Assembly: GCA_016859345.1 (NCBI GenBank) | Contig: CM029122.1 | Span: 8,449,575-8,513,574, forward strand | Length of the DNA: 64,000 bases | Reading direction: 5' to 3' | Source: Istiophorus platypterus | Taxonomy: Eukaryota > Chordata > Actinopteri > Istiophoriformes > Istiophoridae | Part shown: in pieces, positions 37,501-49,491 of the stretch | How positions within the stretch are numbered: position 1 is the stretch's first letter | Layout: each line of letters starts with the position of its first letter | Made by a program: the position numbers and the translations under genes | Notes under the pieces: model-generated | What the model saw: the letters and a program-made list of their open reading frames with translations, nothing else | Databases searched by the model: none | Told to the model about the DNA's origin: nothing

Positions 37501-40500
37501 CGTGCTTTGTTCTTGAGAATATCAAGTTTGAATCGACTGCTGGTGGCAGTCCCGTCTCCCACCGCTGAGCTGTTTGCTGCGTTCTGTCAGACATCAAAGA
37601 AAGGACAGAGGACAGGAGAAAAAGCATCGCAGAAATAATTAATAGAAGGTGACTGCGATGAGTAGGAAGAATATAAACTCGATGTAACCATAAATGGTCA
37701 AAGCAGCTAGGAAGAGCCTAAAGCTGCTGGTTTCTTCAGCCCTTAAATTGTCTTCAGGCCCTTAAAAACACTAGAAGATTTTATTTCTTCAGTTCTTTAC
37801 TAAGGTTAAAACAAAAAAAAAACTTCAGACATCAATCTACAAATGAAAATCTGTGGAAGATTCATTTCTTCTCTTTTGATTTATGAATGCCATTTGTGCC
37901 ATAAATTATTTTGGTCTATGCCTTTTGGCTGGACCACACCAGCGGAGCCAGCCTCATAAACATAAATGTCCATTAGTTAGTGAGTGAGCGAGAGGGAGAG
38001 TGAATGAGTGACTGAGTGAGTCGGTGAGTGATAAAGTTACAGCATTGGTCAGCCAGCCAAGTGCTGGAGTTTCCCATTTGGTCGCTGCTCTTTCAAAATG
38101 AACTGGCTCAAACAGTTATTGCGCCACATGGGGGGGTGACAGGCAGTGTTGCCCACTTAGCAGCTTTGTCAGTAGATTTACCGACTTTTCATACCATTTT
38201 AGCAACAGCTTCACAAAAGCACATTTTGACAAATCTAGTGAATTTCTGCACAAACCTTAGCTGCTTTCCTATGAGGAGAGTCCCCTGTGTTGCTCTGCAA
38301 ACACAAGGTCAGGTTTTACTTCCGCAGGCACACCTGTCTATGCATCTCCTTCACTGACTACATAGCAGCTGCGCAGACATGAACGAGCTTCTAGCTTTTT
38401 GTCTGAGTGATCACTTTACAAGTAAATATAGCCAAAATCATAGCACAGGCATTGTCTTTAACTTATGTATATGATGATTTTGTCAGACAACATCGCAGTT
38501 ATAGATCTGGGATATTAGCAGAGCAGAGCAGCAGCTAGGCAATGGCTTGGAGCATTTCAATCACTATTTCATACTTGTTCTGTTGTCTGATAACAGAAAC
38601 AGAAAAAACATGTAAATGAGAGCAGCTTTATTGTGAATTTGGTTGTATTAAATTACTGTGTATGACAGCACAGACAGTAGGAGAGAAGCAAACAGATAAG
38701 AGGGAGGTCCAGCCATGCACTAGGTTTTGACCGGGTCTTATTTTTCGTCTTCTATGGGGAAAAAGGCTTAACCTGAGGGGCTTCTCCAATGTGAAGGTGG
38801 GACTTTTGTTTGGTTTCACAAAGCTGCCTCAGATGGAGAATCACCAGCTCATTCTCTTCCTGGTCTGACCCGGGCTTCGATCTCTGCAGACAAGGACACA
38901 CAAACATTCAACACCCAAGATGGGGAAAAAAAAACACTAATCTGAAGCAGATCAATCATTTGTAAAAAAATAAATACATAAATAAACTTTCTAACAATCA
39001 ATCATCAATAAATTGTTAATATGTTACTGGTTTTTCAGGTAAAAAGAGCAGAGTTGAACCTTACCTGAACTCGCTCAAAAATCTCAGCCTGCTCATTGTC
39101 ATTCATCTGTGAGAGGTGTTTCTGGATGGCTAGCTTCGCTCTGGGTGGGTAGAGACCTCAAAACAGAACAGAAAATAAGTAATGCTCTTATATGTTGCTA
39201 GAAAGCTGAGGAACGGAACATGCTTCAATATGTTCATGAGTCAAGCCAGAGAGAGGTTCCGGGTTTGTGGTTTACCTTCAATCCGCTCGCAGAGCTTGTG
39301 AAGATCATGCATGGGGCAGGCTTCACACAGCTGGATCTGGGTTTTGTTGCTTTGTAAGGCAGCTGCTGTGGTGAAGGCCTGCTTCAGCGTCAGCATCACC
39401 TCGTCTACCTGACACACAGAGCCAAACGTTGGGGCAGGACAGCCATGCAGCCGCGCACATGCGCGCACACACACAGAAAGACAATACATAGATTAGATTA
39501 GATTAGTAGAGATTTAAATTAAAAAAAGTCTTGTTTTGAGCAAAAAAAGTTGAAGTCATTTTACATCTTTTGTGCGACTCACCAGGGACTCACTGGCACA
39601 CTGGAAAACATAGCAAACATACTGACTGGGACCGGAAACCGATTGGTCCCGACAGATGAATCCAAAATGGTCGGTCTGCTTGATGCCCTGTGTTTAAGTT
39701 AAGACAAACAGGGAACTAGAATAAATCTCAGCAAGGAAAAGCCATGCTTCAGTGTCTCTATGTTCAGTGAAGCAATACAAATGATGAAATGCATCTAAGT
39801 ACAGCACATGTCACTGCCACCATGAAACCATAAATAACCATAAAATCTCCACTTTCATTTAACTGGTAAAATGACTATTTTGCTCATACTAGACACTACA
39901 TTATCTTTATGCTGGATGTCCATTTGAGGAAATGGGATTTCATCAGGCAGTAAAAAAAGAACATATTTCCGCATCACTGATATGGATGTCATTTTCCATC
40001 AAATTAAGGACTGAACATAAAAAGGCTGCTGCACTGTAGAGACAAGCACCAATACATTAGATGTCTAGAGAAGAAATGCAGAAGATTTTTCTGAGCTTCT
40101 CTTCTGACTGGGGCTGCAGCAGGGACACAAGAGAGAAGCTTTTAGTGTAAATACGGCGAGTAAAAATAAACCAACCTGACAGCAGGATGAGATATCTTTG
40201 AAGTTCTTCTCCAGCACCACTGTTTTAGTGTCTGGACTTATGAGGTTTACTTCAAAGCGCCCCACCTGTAAAACGCAAAAGCATATTTTGGTCGGACAAA
40301 TTCGTGCAAGAACGCACACAAGCGCATATAAATATATATATATAAAAAAACATTTATTTTGATATGTATATAGATATAAAACCTAAGGCAAAGAGGATGG
40401 TATTGTTAAGTATTCCATGTCAAAAACTGTGTATATGCTGAGACCCATGACAGAATTAAGTACGTTCACACACATTTAAAAATCAATGTCATCTAGTCTG

Positions 40501-43500
40501 CAACAATGATTTTTCCCATAATTGACTGCTACATAGAGTATCGTATTGAGCGTTGCGCTCTAGTTTTTAAAATTAGCTTCATGAGGAAATGGGTATGGTG
40601 TGTGAGGAATGGCAGCTGGCTCACTATGCGGCCTGCGTGCTTTTCATAAAGCAGTGGCCTCACATTTTCACAGGAGTGGCGCTGCAGTCAGAAAATTCGA
40701 CTCAGGGGAGTTACAACCTCTTTAAACCGAACATAACGCAGGGCCGAGCTACTCTGTGCATTAGACCCGTCAGCCACGTGCAAGTAAAAATGATTTACAG
40801 TAACAACAGGCTCGGGGGCAGAACCAAACACAGGGAGGGGTTTCGACCGTAAACGCCGCTAGGGCTGGCAAACGCTTCGTTTTAAGGTTTGACAGATGTG
40901 ATCAAGTTCTTCAAGAAAATTACAACTTAGACGTGGTGAAAAAACAAAACAAAAAACACAGCTCTATCTTACCGACTGAGGAGTATAAAGCTAACACACA
41001 CTGCAATTTGTGAGTAGATCCAAAGAGAATAAAAGGTTCTTATGGCTCACTTAAACTCTAAATTGTATGTTGTCCATCTATACCACAAACACATATTGTA
41101 CTCATCGCTGGTAGTTGCTATAAATGAATGTAATTCAAATAAAATTATGCCAGGCACAGGGTACACAGAGCCACAGGTTTTAACAACAGAAGACTTCTGT
41201 GATTATAATCCTCTCAGTGTTAACTGACTGAGAGTCTACAGTTAACTGGACTCGGAGATAAGATACCTCTGAGCCGCTTTGTGTGTTCTATAACCAGAAC
41301 ATCGGCTAAAGTACAGCACGTCGCCGTTTTTTTACGGAAATGGACTGCACTTTTCTTCATTCAAATTTCCCGCACCTGGAAGAGCATGGTGCGGTTCTTG
41401 TCCGCATCGGACGGCTGAACGTGGTTCGGCGCGCTGGCGTGTCTGCGGCGCGTGGGACCCATGATGAGGCCTTCCCCCGGCTTCTTCTGCAGGCTCCCCG
41501 CCAGGCTGCTGCAGCGCGTGCGAAACTCCTGAGGCTCCTCAAACCCGGAGTCCTCCAGGATGCACTCGGGGAACGCGCTTCCCCGCAGGCTGCTTTGACT
41601 GGCGCTGCTGGAGAGGCCTTTACCTGTGTATCAGACACAGATACATTTGAGAGTTTAATCATATTAATTCTGCCACCATAATCCACTTTGATAAAATTAT
41701 CTGAGCATTTTTCCACATCATAACTAAGTAGCTAGAAATGTCGAGCCTGCTCAATAAAATTACTTTTCCCAAGCCTCCATTTTCAGGGAGCCTTTACCTC
41801 CACCTCCAGTCATGTCCTCCAATCCAGGGACTTCGGGGTCTTCCATACTCTGATTCAGAGCGGAGGAGAGCGGGTCTCCTTCTCCCCCAATGACGAACTC
41901 CACAGGGCCACTCTCTGAGGACCCTCGCTGACCATTGAGCAGTCGCAGGCGCTTGCGCTCGACCTCATGCTGACGAAACTTATCGATGCAGTCGTCGATG
42001 AGGGTGGACGGAGCCTTCTTGTGACCAACTGTCACCTGTTTTGTTTTGGGTTTTTTTTTAAAAATCAATCATTGCTCTTTCAATGACCTTATTGAATGAA
42101 AACAAACCATATATTCGAGGTGCATGCTTTAGATTTCTACCTTGCCACAGTAAAGCACTTCAAACTTCTGGGAGTTGTAGAAGGCCTCGTCAGTTTCCTG
42201 TTTGGGCTTGGCGTCCTCCTTTCGGGCCGATTTGGACACTTGGCGAATACTGCTGATCACCTCGGGGACCTGGAAGAAAGGAGAGAGGAATGAGGGGAAG
42301 ACATTAACAAAAAAGTCATAACAAAAGAGACGGGGAAGGGAAGTGGAACCAAATGCCAGGGGAATTTTTCCCCTGCAGCTCATCTATTCCTGAACAATAC
42401 AAGAATCCCATAACTCAACAACACTGAGACAGACACATTAAAATAAACAGCAGTAATAATAGTAAGCAATCATTCAAGTAAAAAGTCCAAATAAAGCCCG
42501 CATGGGGTGATCCTTCACGTATAAAATAATGCAGTCATAACAAAACAGGTGTTTTAGACATAAATGCAGACATAAGTCAACACAGAACAAGAAAACCATG
42601 TTTCCATGCCTTTCCACCCATGACCTGACTTTGTGTTGCAACATTAGGGCAAAAAAAAAAAAAAAAGAAACAGCATAAGATTTTAACTAGCACAAGTTAG
42701 TCAACAACAGTCTGAAAACTACAATGGAGTCAGAAATAGGCGAGCAGCCAGGAAACACCCACTCTCTGCGGGTGCAGAATACAAAAGAAAGAAATCAGAG
42801 ACATTAAGGTCACTAAGCCTGTTCCTGCTCCACTGTGTTTGGCACCTGCACCTTGTTCAACACCTGCAGGAACAGCCAGCACCATCAAGCAAGTCAAGAA
42901 AGGAATTATATAAGTCTATCCAAGCAAATTCTTAAGCAGTACTTCAGAATGTGAAGGCAGTCAATCCTTCAGTCTTGAGACGCTTTTACAACTGAGAGTG
43001 AGGAGAAAAGTCCCGAAGTCAGAGAGCTCTGAATCATTGCCGCCCTAAGCGCTTGGCAGACGGCTCTCCAAAACACGAGAGTGCCTAGAACCGGGGCCAC
43101 AGCCAAGGTCGGACAAATACCGTGTTCAAGACAGTGAGCGCTAAAACAAACAGTGCAGCCATCTATCGTCTCCGATAAGAGTTGCATTCTGACTGTTGAG
43201 CAAATATAATTATAATGCAGACTAGGGAGGGAAGTTATGTAACAGAATACTTCACAAGTGTGACTAGAACAGCCTAGAAACAAGAGGGTGAACAAACCGG
43301 AAAATGAAGGATTGAGATTTAAAAAAACGAATAAATAAAACACCCTGTTGTTAACAGAAGCCACTTCATGTACGGAACACAAAGATGAAATATTTGTCTG
43401 CCATATTGCTGCTTTGGTTACATGAGCTATTTTAAAGTCCCGTTCTCCAAGTCCCTGCCCTCCCCAAGGGCTGAGCCCTGTGCATGGCTGATGACAGAGG

Positions 43501-43778
43501 ACTGTATTGAGATGAGGAAGAGGGCAGGCAGGGGTGGGGGGTGGGGGGGTGTTTGTTGGTCCAACATACTCAAGCCTTCTTTTCACTTGAACAAAAACTC
43601 TGACCTGTGTAATTAAATTTTCTAACTGTGAGCTGGCTGGGTTTTTTTTTTTCCAGGAATCCTTGAAGAGATTCCTTTTTTTGAGATGTTGCAAACCTCT
43701 AAGCTGTCAAAACGAATGTCTGCATCTAAACATAGGCACGGATCAACCTGAGACAGATCACCGTAATTACCAAGTGTG

Positions 43779-43817
<39 letters not shown>

Positions 43818-46800
43818 CTTTGTGGGGTAAAGGGCAGCTCTGTATTGGAAAAAGTCTGTGTCGACAATACAAGGTCAAAGTAATTCAGAGGCCTTGGTGA
43901 CCGAGAATCACAGCTGCACCGTCTGCTCTGTCGCACAATTAGGCCCGTGTCCCGCACCGCTTTATCACAGAGTGAAAAAAATGACAGCGCCATCTTAACA
44001 TCTAAAGGAACTGCTGGATTATACATGAGTAAGATGACGCCACAGCACCATTTGATCTGATTAATTATTTGTTGTCTACCCAACACTGAGCCAGGAAAGG
44101 TGCTCATCCCTCGCGTGGAGGCAGGCACAGACAGGCAGAACACGGTTCGGGAATAAAGGAAAGCCATGCGTTTTTTCCACTGGAGAATCTATACAAACAT
44201 AATCCAGCGGCTCCTCATGCTGGTTCTTATGTCTAATATTGGCCTACCATTGTCCAGCTTCATAAAATATCATTCGCGCTGGTTGTGATCCAAAGCTTGT
44301 CTGCATAAACAAGAGCAGCAAAGCACAGCTTTAGAGCTTAGGAGAAAACAAACATGAGGATTGTCCTCTCTGAGCCTGTGGAGTCCTGAGCACTCTCAGT
44401 GCACGGCTCGTGTAATGTCAAACCCCCCTACAAAAGGCCCTAATAATATCTGATCAAACGGTAGCTGGCACGTAGCTCCGTTGCCCTTATCGGCCAAACC
44501 ACAGGGAAACAGCGAGGACCCAACACACACACCCACAGCAGCTGTGATTAGGCCTAATTAGGCTTCTTTTATAGACACACAGGTAATCACTATGTCAATA
44601 CAAGATAAGGATGAAAACAGTCGGAGATGGAGGAATGGAAGATTAGTCTACATGTCAGACAAGAAGCAGCACAACATTACACACTTTTTAAGTCAAAAGT
44701 AATTAACTAAGTTCTTGCGGAGTTGATAAGAATAAATAAAAGACAAAAAAAATTCAATTGTAGCCCAACTTAATCGGTACAAGCTTCAAATTGGCAAACT
44801 TCAACTGTTCAACCCGACAAACTAAAAATTGAAAACGCAAAAATAAAATCAGAAATTATGAATATAGGCTAATATAGGCTACTGGAAAAACAAAAAAAAT
44901 TAGTTGCTTATTACTAAAACCTAAAGCGCAAGCCCGGATGACTTTTGCTGCTTTATGTGCCTGGAGCTCCTCGAGGCCTCATTCTGAAAGGCACTCCGGC
45001 GTTGTCACGTTTGGATCTGAACCTCACTACAGGTGTGACGTCCTCCCAGTGCTTTTCCATGTGCCTGAGGGCACTGTCCCAACTTGAAACAAAGCAGGAC
45101 AAAGGCTCCTGTGTCACCTCGACATGGGGCGGGAGCTCGTATCATAGCTGGAAATCACAGTGCGTCAAGACAGTGGGGAAAGTGAGTGGCTTTTCCCTTT
45201 CTTTTCTTTTCTTTTCCTTTTTTTACATCAAATAACGTGATTTTTTTCTGTGGGGTTTGTGTCTATATCGTGTCATTACAATTCAATGTCAGAGGAGGAT
45301 TATATTACATTTGAGCTATAAACTGATCAAACACATCCAGTTCTCATTAGTACAAGTTTACTCTTGCATTTTGCTTAAAACCTAACAGGAACTCGCTTAA
45401 TCCTGTGATTTGCACTGTCAAGCCAATGTAACATACACCTAAGCAGAGAATCAACCGCAAATAATTATAAAAATTGACTGTGACAGTGTTTTGTGATAAT
45501 ATAGAAGTAAATGAGGGCAATATACTCAAGCGTGGTTATTGGATCCTTCTTTTTATATATGACATGGAACAATATTCCACCCACTGTTAAGGATGCCAGC
45601 ACTCTGTCGGGATCTATCTCAACAACCTGATAAGAATCTATGGTCTGTCACATCTTGTTTAGCAAGAAAGGCGATCGTGTTAACAGGCAGTGACTGGGCC
45701 ATACTATCCGCCCTGACTAACAAATGTTGGCACAGGTGTGACGAGGAACAAGCTTATCAACACCGCGCAGCAGCAGTGAACAGAAAAGGGCATGTTTGGT
45801 TTTTGTTTCTTGTGATGATACAGAAGATATAAAAAGAAAAAGAAAAAAAATATATATATATATCAAAATCTGATTTTAAATATTCAAGTTCATCACTCTT
45901 TCCCCGACCTGGCACTCGAGCGTGTACCGCAGTAACTATGCGTCACTGAAGGATGAACAGCGCTTGCCGGTCAGCGGAGGGTCATCCAGTGAGAATCCAC
46001 TGTGGTCCAGTTCCAAGTCAGAGCAGAGGTTGAAATCACACACAGGCATGTGGGTTTTTGTTTTTTTTCAGCTGTGCAGGATCAGACTTTATATTACTGG
46101 TTTGATAATGGCACAATGGTGTTGAGATGAGTCAGTGTTACATTTGCTCCAGCTGCAACGAGAGTCTTGCTGAGGATGTAAATCAGTATCCCAGACTTGA
46201 AATAACCGTTTGTTTAATTGATTATATGATATCATTCAGGTAAAATATTGTGTATTTCCTGTTGTCATGGATACAGAAATCAAGACTTGATTTTCGATGC
46301 CCAACTTAGTGGCACTTTCTATTTTTAAGTATAGAATTTGATTTGTTAGTATTTCTTCCAAGTAATACTCCATTTATTTCCATGCATACAGGCCACAATG
46401 AATGGATACGTGCCAGGGGGTCTTTCCTCAGGGTTTGCACAATGTGCCCCAGTCATGTCTACGGCTAAGAATAGAGGTGCAAACATGCCTGTCATCCAAA
46501 AATAAAGCAACAACTTATCATGACTGGAAACTCGCTTGGGATGACTAGAAAATTTACAGTAGCACAATAAGAGCTCCTGTATTATAAACAGATAATAACT
46601 GGAAACTAATCAAATCATCACCACTGACTGGATGCTATGTATGGCAGCGGTGTGCTGCTGGAATAACCCATGAATTCAGCATGGTCCACCTTACACGTGT
46701 CCCACAGATAACTGGCTGCCAAACCAGTTTTTGTTGCGTAATAACGCTGAATGAGCTATGTTCAAGATGCTTCTTTGACCGCTGCAAACATCGAGATCCA

Positions 46801-48463
46801 AGCAGAGAGGCCCGGGCCCTGCACATACCACAGGAAACACGACACAGCGCAGGCATGTTCGAGATTGGTGCGAAAAAAAACGTGTGCATAACACATGGTA
46901 TCTGTTTGTGAACATTATTTGTGGAGGTTTCCTGGTTCGCTGTGGAAACAAGAATAACGTGAACAAGTGCAACACTTGAGCTTGTGTTGCAGCAGGTCAC
47001 GTTGGCACAATCCCAAACCACACGATTCATATATATATATTTATATACACACACAAGGAAACATGCATCAAGCAGCCATTCTGGTTCTCTACCAAAAACT
47101 CTCTCTCTCTCACAAAAACACACACACTTAAGCAAACGCTCAGACACACACTTCAGTGCCACTGGGGTGAGCTCTTGAGCACAGCGTCCAACACATACAG
47201 TCGGACCTAAACTCAGCAAAGACCAAGAAGCATGACTACACATCGATTTTCAAACAGTGACTCCTACGTTCCTGATTTTTTCTTTTCCTTTTTTTTTTTT
47301 TTTTAACTGTTTACCACATTTCAGTCTATTACTCAAGACTGGCATGCTGATCAGCATGTAAATGTGCTGACTCCATATTGTGCCTACTCAGTTGTTGTTA
47401 TCACACCACAGTCACCACAGAGATGTCTGATCCCCTTGAGAGGAAAAGCGCCGAGATGGATTAACTTTTCCAAAAAAAAAAAACAACAAAAAAACCCCAA
47501 TCCTGGGTGCTCAGTTTATCATCCTCACTGACCGGTGGCCTAAATACTTAATACCAGAGCAAACGTGTGGGCTACTGTCTAATCTACAGTGTGTTTGAGA
47601 TTTAATACCATAGTTGTCAACCCCTGGAAAAATAAATATCAGTTTCAATTCAGGCTCTGCGAGGCCCCGTCCCTTTGTTTTGTGTTTACACTCGGGGCAA
47701 GAATCAGTTCATCATAAAGAAAAAAATCAGGTGGCCTGGCTTCAATGTAAATCCTGACATCCTGTAGATTTATGAGACTTTCAACTTGAAAACCCTCAGC
47801 GATGTTCCAAAAAACATGAACATTACAGTGGGGTTTTGTTAACTGTTCAAAATAAACGTGTGATCGGTATGCTGGAGGTCAATAAAAGCTCACTATTGTA
47901 ATATTAAAAGGTATAATATGCATATTTCTAGTGGATGGGACTTTTGACGCCCTCTGTTTCTATTGTCCTTGGTGTGAGGTGCACTGCCTTGTTGCTCCTG
48001 GCGCAAACGTGGCTGTGTCGTGCCCGTCAGGGTATTTTTGGCACTTCGAGGCCAGGCCTACCTGGTTGGGGTCGCGGGCCTTGAAGACGTGACAGGACAT
48101 GTCGGACTCGGGGTTGTCGGGCTGGCCCCGCAGGAGATAGGCGAAGTAGGTGAGGTCGTTGCTGTTGTGGATGAAGCGGGAGACGAGCTGCGCCTTGTGC
48201 TCGAATATGAAGACCGCGGTGCTGTTGCTGCTGGAGGGGACGCACCGGACGAAGGGGGGGTTGAGGACCAGCTGGACGTCCCTCGGCTGCACCGCGGGGC
48301 CGCAGTCGCCCTTCTCGCTCCTGCGCCGGATCTCGGCCACCAGCCACGGAAGCATGGGCAGCGTGGTGCGCCGGTCCAGCGAGGACCAGCCGACGTAGGT
48401 CAGGCAGAACCTGCGGTCCTCGGACCTCGGAGGACCGCTCTCCCTCTCATCCTGACTCTCCAT
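23292..48463 (-). CDS. tbc1d4: TBC1 domain family member 4 (AS160), Rab GTPase-activating protein, 23 coding exons
   Basis: Rab-GAP that is inhibited by Akt/AMPK phosphorylation and so permits GLUT4 vesicle traffic (family knowledge). Coding exons on the minus strand, read by eye: 48463-48062, 42269-42141, 42035-41798, 41623-41376, 40265-40176, 39687-39583, 39408-39276, 39156-39065, 38883-38773, 37583-37461, 36916-36857, 34654-34437, 33973-33821, 31375-31221, 30182-29970, 28558-28397, 28260-28102, 27828-27728, 27601-27458, 26142-25983, 25803-25634, 24423-24247, 23522-23292. The lengths sum to 3774 bases, giving 1257 residues with consistent phases; human is about 1300. Every intron is GT-AG. 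The start (ACCATGG context) is followed by a PTB domain as in human TBC1D4. It is called TBC1D4 rather than TBC1D1 from near-identity to human TBC1D4 along its length and from the COMMD6-UCHL3 neighbours. The exon 14 donor is the least certain junction. Confidence 0.97.
26225..26256 (-). pseudogene. Vestigial copy of the start of TBC1D4 exon 20
   Basis: 114 bases upstream of the true exon 20 acceptor, a TTGCAG acceptor is followed by sequence reading I-Q-I-Y-Q-F, against V-Q-M-Y-Q-L at the real exon. 14 of the first 18 bases agree, and the similarity then stops before a 17-T run. It is in the same frame as exon 20, but reading on to exon 20 meets an in-frame TGA at 26178-26176. Probably a partial local duplication now inactive, or a cryptic acceptor. 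Confidence 0.5.
27619..27648 (-). repeat. 30-base poly-T tract (transcript strand) at the TBC1D4 exon 19 acceptor
   Basis: Thirty consecutive A on the plus strand, i.e. poly-T in the TBC1D4 transcript direction, ending 17 bases before the first base of exon 19. It appears to supply the polypyrimidine tract. Confidence 0.9.
28359..28389 (-). repeat. (TG)n tract just after the TBC1D4 exon 16 donor
   Basis: AC repeat on plus, TG in the transcript direction, beginning 8 bases into the intron that follows exon 16. Confidence 0.93.
31221..37583 (-). other. tbc1d4: TBC1D4 exons 10-14: Akt/AMPK-regulated linker and calmodulin-binding segment
   Basis: Residues 517 to about 753. Exon 10 has RFKLDILKNKARTSL. 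Exon 11 (20 codons) has MRGRLGSM, so S568 corresponds to human S588. Exon 12 has FRRRAHTFSHPP, so T611 corresponds to human T642, the main Akt site. Exon 13 has FSAPTFLKSFYQ. Exon 14 has RRVSWRQKIFLRVASPMNK, corresponding to the human calmodulin-binding segment. The serine-rich stretch between T611 and FSAP differs most from human. Exon 12 begins at a tandem CAGCAG acceptor, so Q578 may be optional and later numbers shift by one. The exon 14 end is set by frame at a weak CAG/gtccgg donor. Confidence 0.88.
31474..31520. repeat. (AC)n microsatellite in TBC1D4 intron 13
   Basis: AC run with an imperfect tail (catacacataaacacac), about 100 bases upstream (transcript sense) of exon 14. Confidence 0.93.
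37976..38031. repeat. Degenerate (TGAG)n tract
   Basis: Repeated gagtgagt/gagtgaatgagtgactgagt pattern in TBC1D4 intron 9. Confidence 0.85.
38773..42035 (-). other. tbc1d4: TBC1D4 exons 3-9: linker with 14-3-3 motif and second PTB domain
   Basis: Residues 178-516. Exon 4 carries FRTRCSS (S295/S296, matching the human S318 region) and TRRRHASAP (S320, matching human S341, a known phosphorylation/14-3-3 site). Exons 5-8 encode VGRFEVNLISPDTK, DHFGFICRD, QYVCYVFQCASESL and LCEACPMHDLHKLCERIEG, the core of the second PTB domain. Exon 9 contains SDQEENELVILHLRQLCE. The intron between exons 3 and 4 is only 174 bases and is bounded by a 10-base direct repeat (see findings). Confidence 0.92.
43776..43816. 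repeat. (AAAT)n microsatellite in TBC1D4 intron 1
   Basis: About ten copies of AAAT. A 181-codon minus frame across it is an artefact. Confidence 0.96.
44330..44620. promoter_or_regulatory. Candidate regulatory stretch in TBC1D4 intron 1
   Basis: High-complexity sequence with a cluster of binding-site-like words: AACCACAG (RUNX type), cagcagctgtg (E-box), a perfect 12-base palindrome gcctaattaggc at 44552-44563 (paired homeodomain cores), and GATAAG near 44604. The clustering suggests an enhancer but is inference only. Confidence 0.25.
45830..45863. repeat. A-rich and (AT)n tract
   Basis: Run aaaagaaaaagaaaaaaa followed by tatatatatata. Confidence 0.9.
47279..47306. repeat. Poly-T/pyrimidine run
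   Basis: ttttttcttttccttttt-type run in TBC1D4 intron 1, near the (AT)n/(AC)n sequence at 47030-47060. Confidence 0.8.
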
Positions 48464-48525
48464 GGTCGACCCGAGCGGACTCTCGGCCGAGGCTCGCTGA
48501 AAGCTTCAGGGGACTAAACACTACT

Positions 48526-48562
<37 letters not shown>

Positions 48563-49480
48563 CAATACCGATAACACCATTCCCTGCAGCCGAGGCCAGA
48601 CGTAGTTGCGGTTAGTTTGCAACAGTTTCCATGTCCACATCCACGGGGAAAGTTCATGCAACGAAGCGATCGGCTACACGCACAACATGTGCTCGCCCCG
48701 ACGATCAGCTGCAACGCTCCATGTTATCCAAAGGGGGAATTTAAAAAAAGACTGTCTCGGCTTTGCTTCGGTGATTTAAAGTACGTTTACTTATATGGTG
48801 GTGCATCTGTAGTTTGCTTTCCCTGCCCCGTCCCCGCACTGTTTGCACGGGCAGCGAGTCAAAACGCTAAACAGTCCGCGTACTGTACCGTCCCGGCCAA
48901 GCTCGCCTGCTAAAACGTGGCTCTGGATGGCTCCTGTGTAAACACAAGTCGCCCGGAGAAATCTGATTTCTTCTCTCTCTCTTTCTCTATTTTGACGTTG
49001 CTCCAGAGGGAATAACGGAGGGGGTGAGGGGCGACGCATTTACACAGACCCGACCCCTTCTGAAAAATCCCGTCACATATAAAATCAGCTGGCACTGTCT
49101 CGCTTTCGTGTTTTTTGTTTTTTTTTTTCCCCTCCCAGCTGTCTAGTGAAATACATACATTGATGCTTGTTTATCGCCTTTCGGTGCAGCCTCCCGACTG
49201 GGTTTCCTTTCTCCCACAACGCCTCGGAGGCGGAGCGGCCGTGCGCGTCGAGCGACCCGCCCCGACCATCCCATGTGCTGGAGGAGAGGGCCAGGCGGAG
49301 ACCGCTCCGTGAAACGTGACAGGACGGGGCTCCGCCTTTCTCCACAGTGGCACAGAACGACTGGGAAGCCTCTTTCGAGGCGGTGTGGTGAGTGTTTGAA
49401 GCCCCCGTGGAGCGAGTCTTCCGGGTCCATACCTCCGATGGTTCCCTACCACCGCCTACCATTTACCCGGGGGTGTCTCT
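48464..49480 (-). promoter_or_regulatory. tbc1d4: TBC1D4 5' UTR / CpG-rich promoter region
   Basis: The 1 kb upstream of the TBC1D4 start is visibly richer in G+C and CpG than the surrounding introns (for example 49200-49400 with repeated CGCG/GGCGG-type sequence), as usual for a vertebrate CpG-island promoter. It also holds an (AAT)n tract at 48528-48560 within about 100 bases of the ATG. No TATA box or transcription start could be fixed by eye. Confidence 0.45.
48528..48560. repeat. (AAT)n microsatellite beside the TBC1D4 start
   Basis: Ten or so AAT units, 65-97 bases upstream of the ATG, probably within the 5' UTR. Confidence 0.95.
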
Positions 49481-49491
49481 GCAGGGGTCGA

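Larger units (their letters stand above)
42141..48463 (-). other. tbc1d4: TBC1D4 exons 1-2: first PTB domain
   Basis: Residues 1-177. Exon 1 (134 codons) includes LPMLPWLVAEIRRR and VFIFEHKAQLVSRFIHNS, both typical of the TBC1D4 first phosphotyrosine-binding domain. Exon 2 continues with VPEVISSIRQ and ends YNSQKFEVLYCGK. In the family this domain binds partners such as IRAP and membrane lipids. The intron between the exons is about 5.8 kb, the longest of the gene, and carries an (AAAT)n tract and a candidate regulatory stretch near 44.4 kb. Both junctions are in phase 0. Confidence 0.93.

Noticed and set aside
41340..41681. 113-codon plus-strand open frame
   Set aside because: Antisense to TBC1D4 exon 4.
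42969..43694. 241-codon minus-strand open frame in TBC1D4 intron 1
   Set aside because: Mixed composition with a proline run from a C-tract; no family resemblance and not needed for the continuous TBC1D4 reading frame.
43622..44167. 181-codon minus-strand open frame
   Set aside because: Depends on the (AAAT)n tract (Leu-Phe-Ile-Tyr repeats).
46635..47243. 202-codon minus-strand open frame
   Set aside because: Lies within intron 1, built partly on AC/AT repeats (Cys/Tyr-rich), with no motif.
48020..48517. 165-codon plus-strand open frame
   Set aside because: Antisense shadow of TBC1D4 exon 1 in G+C-rich sequence.
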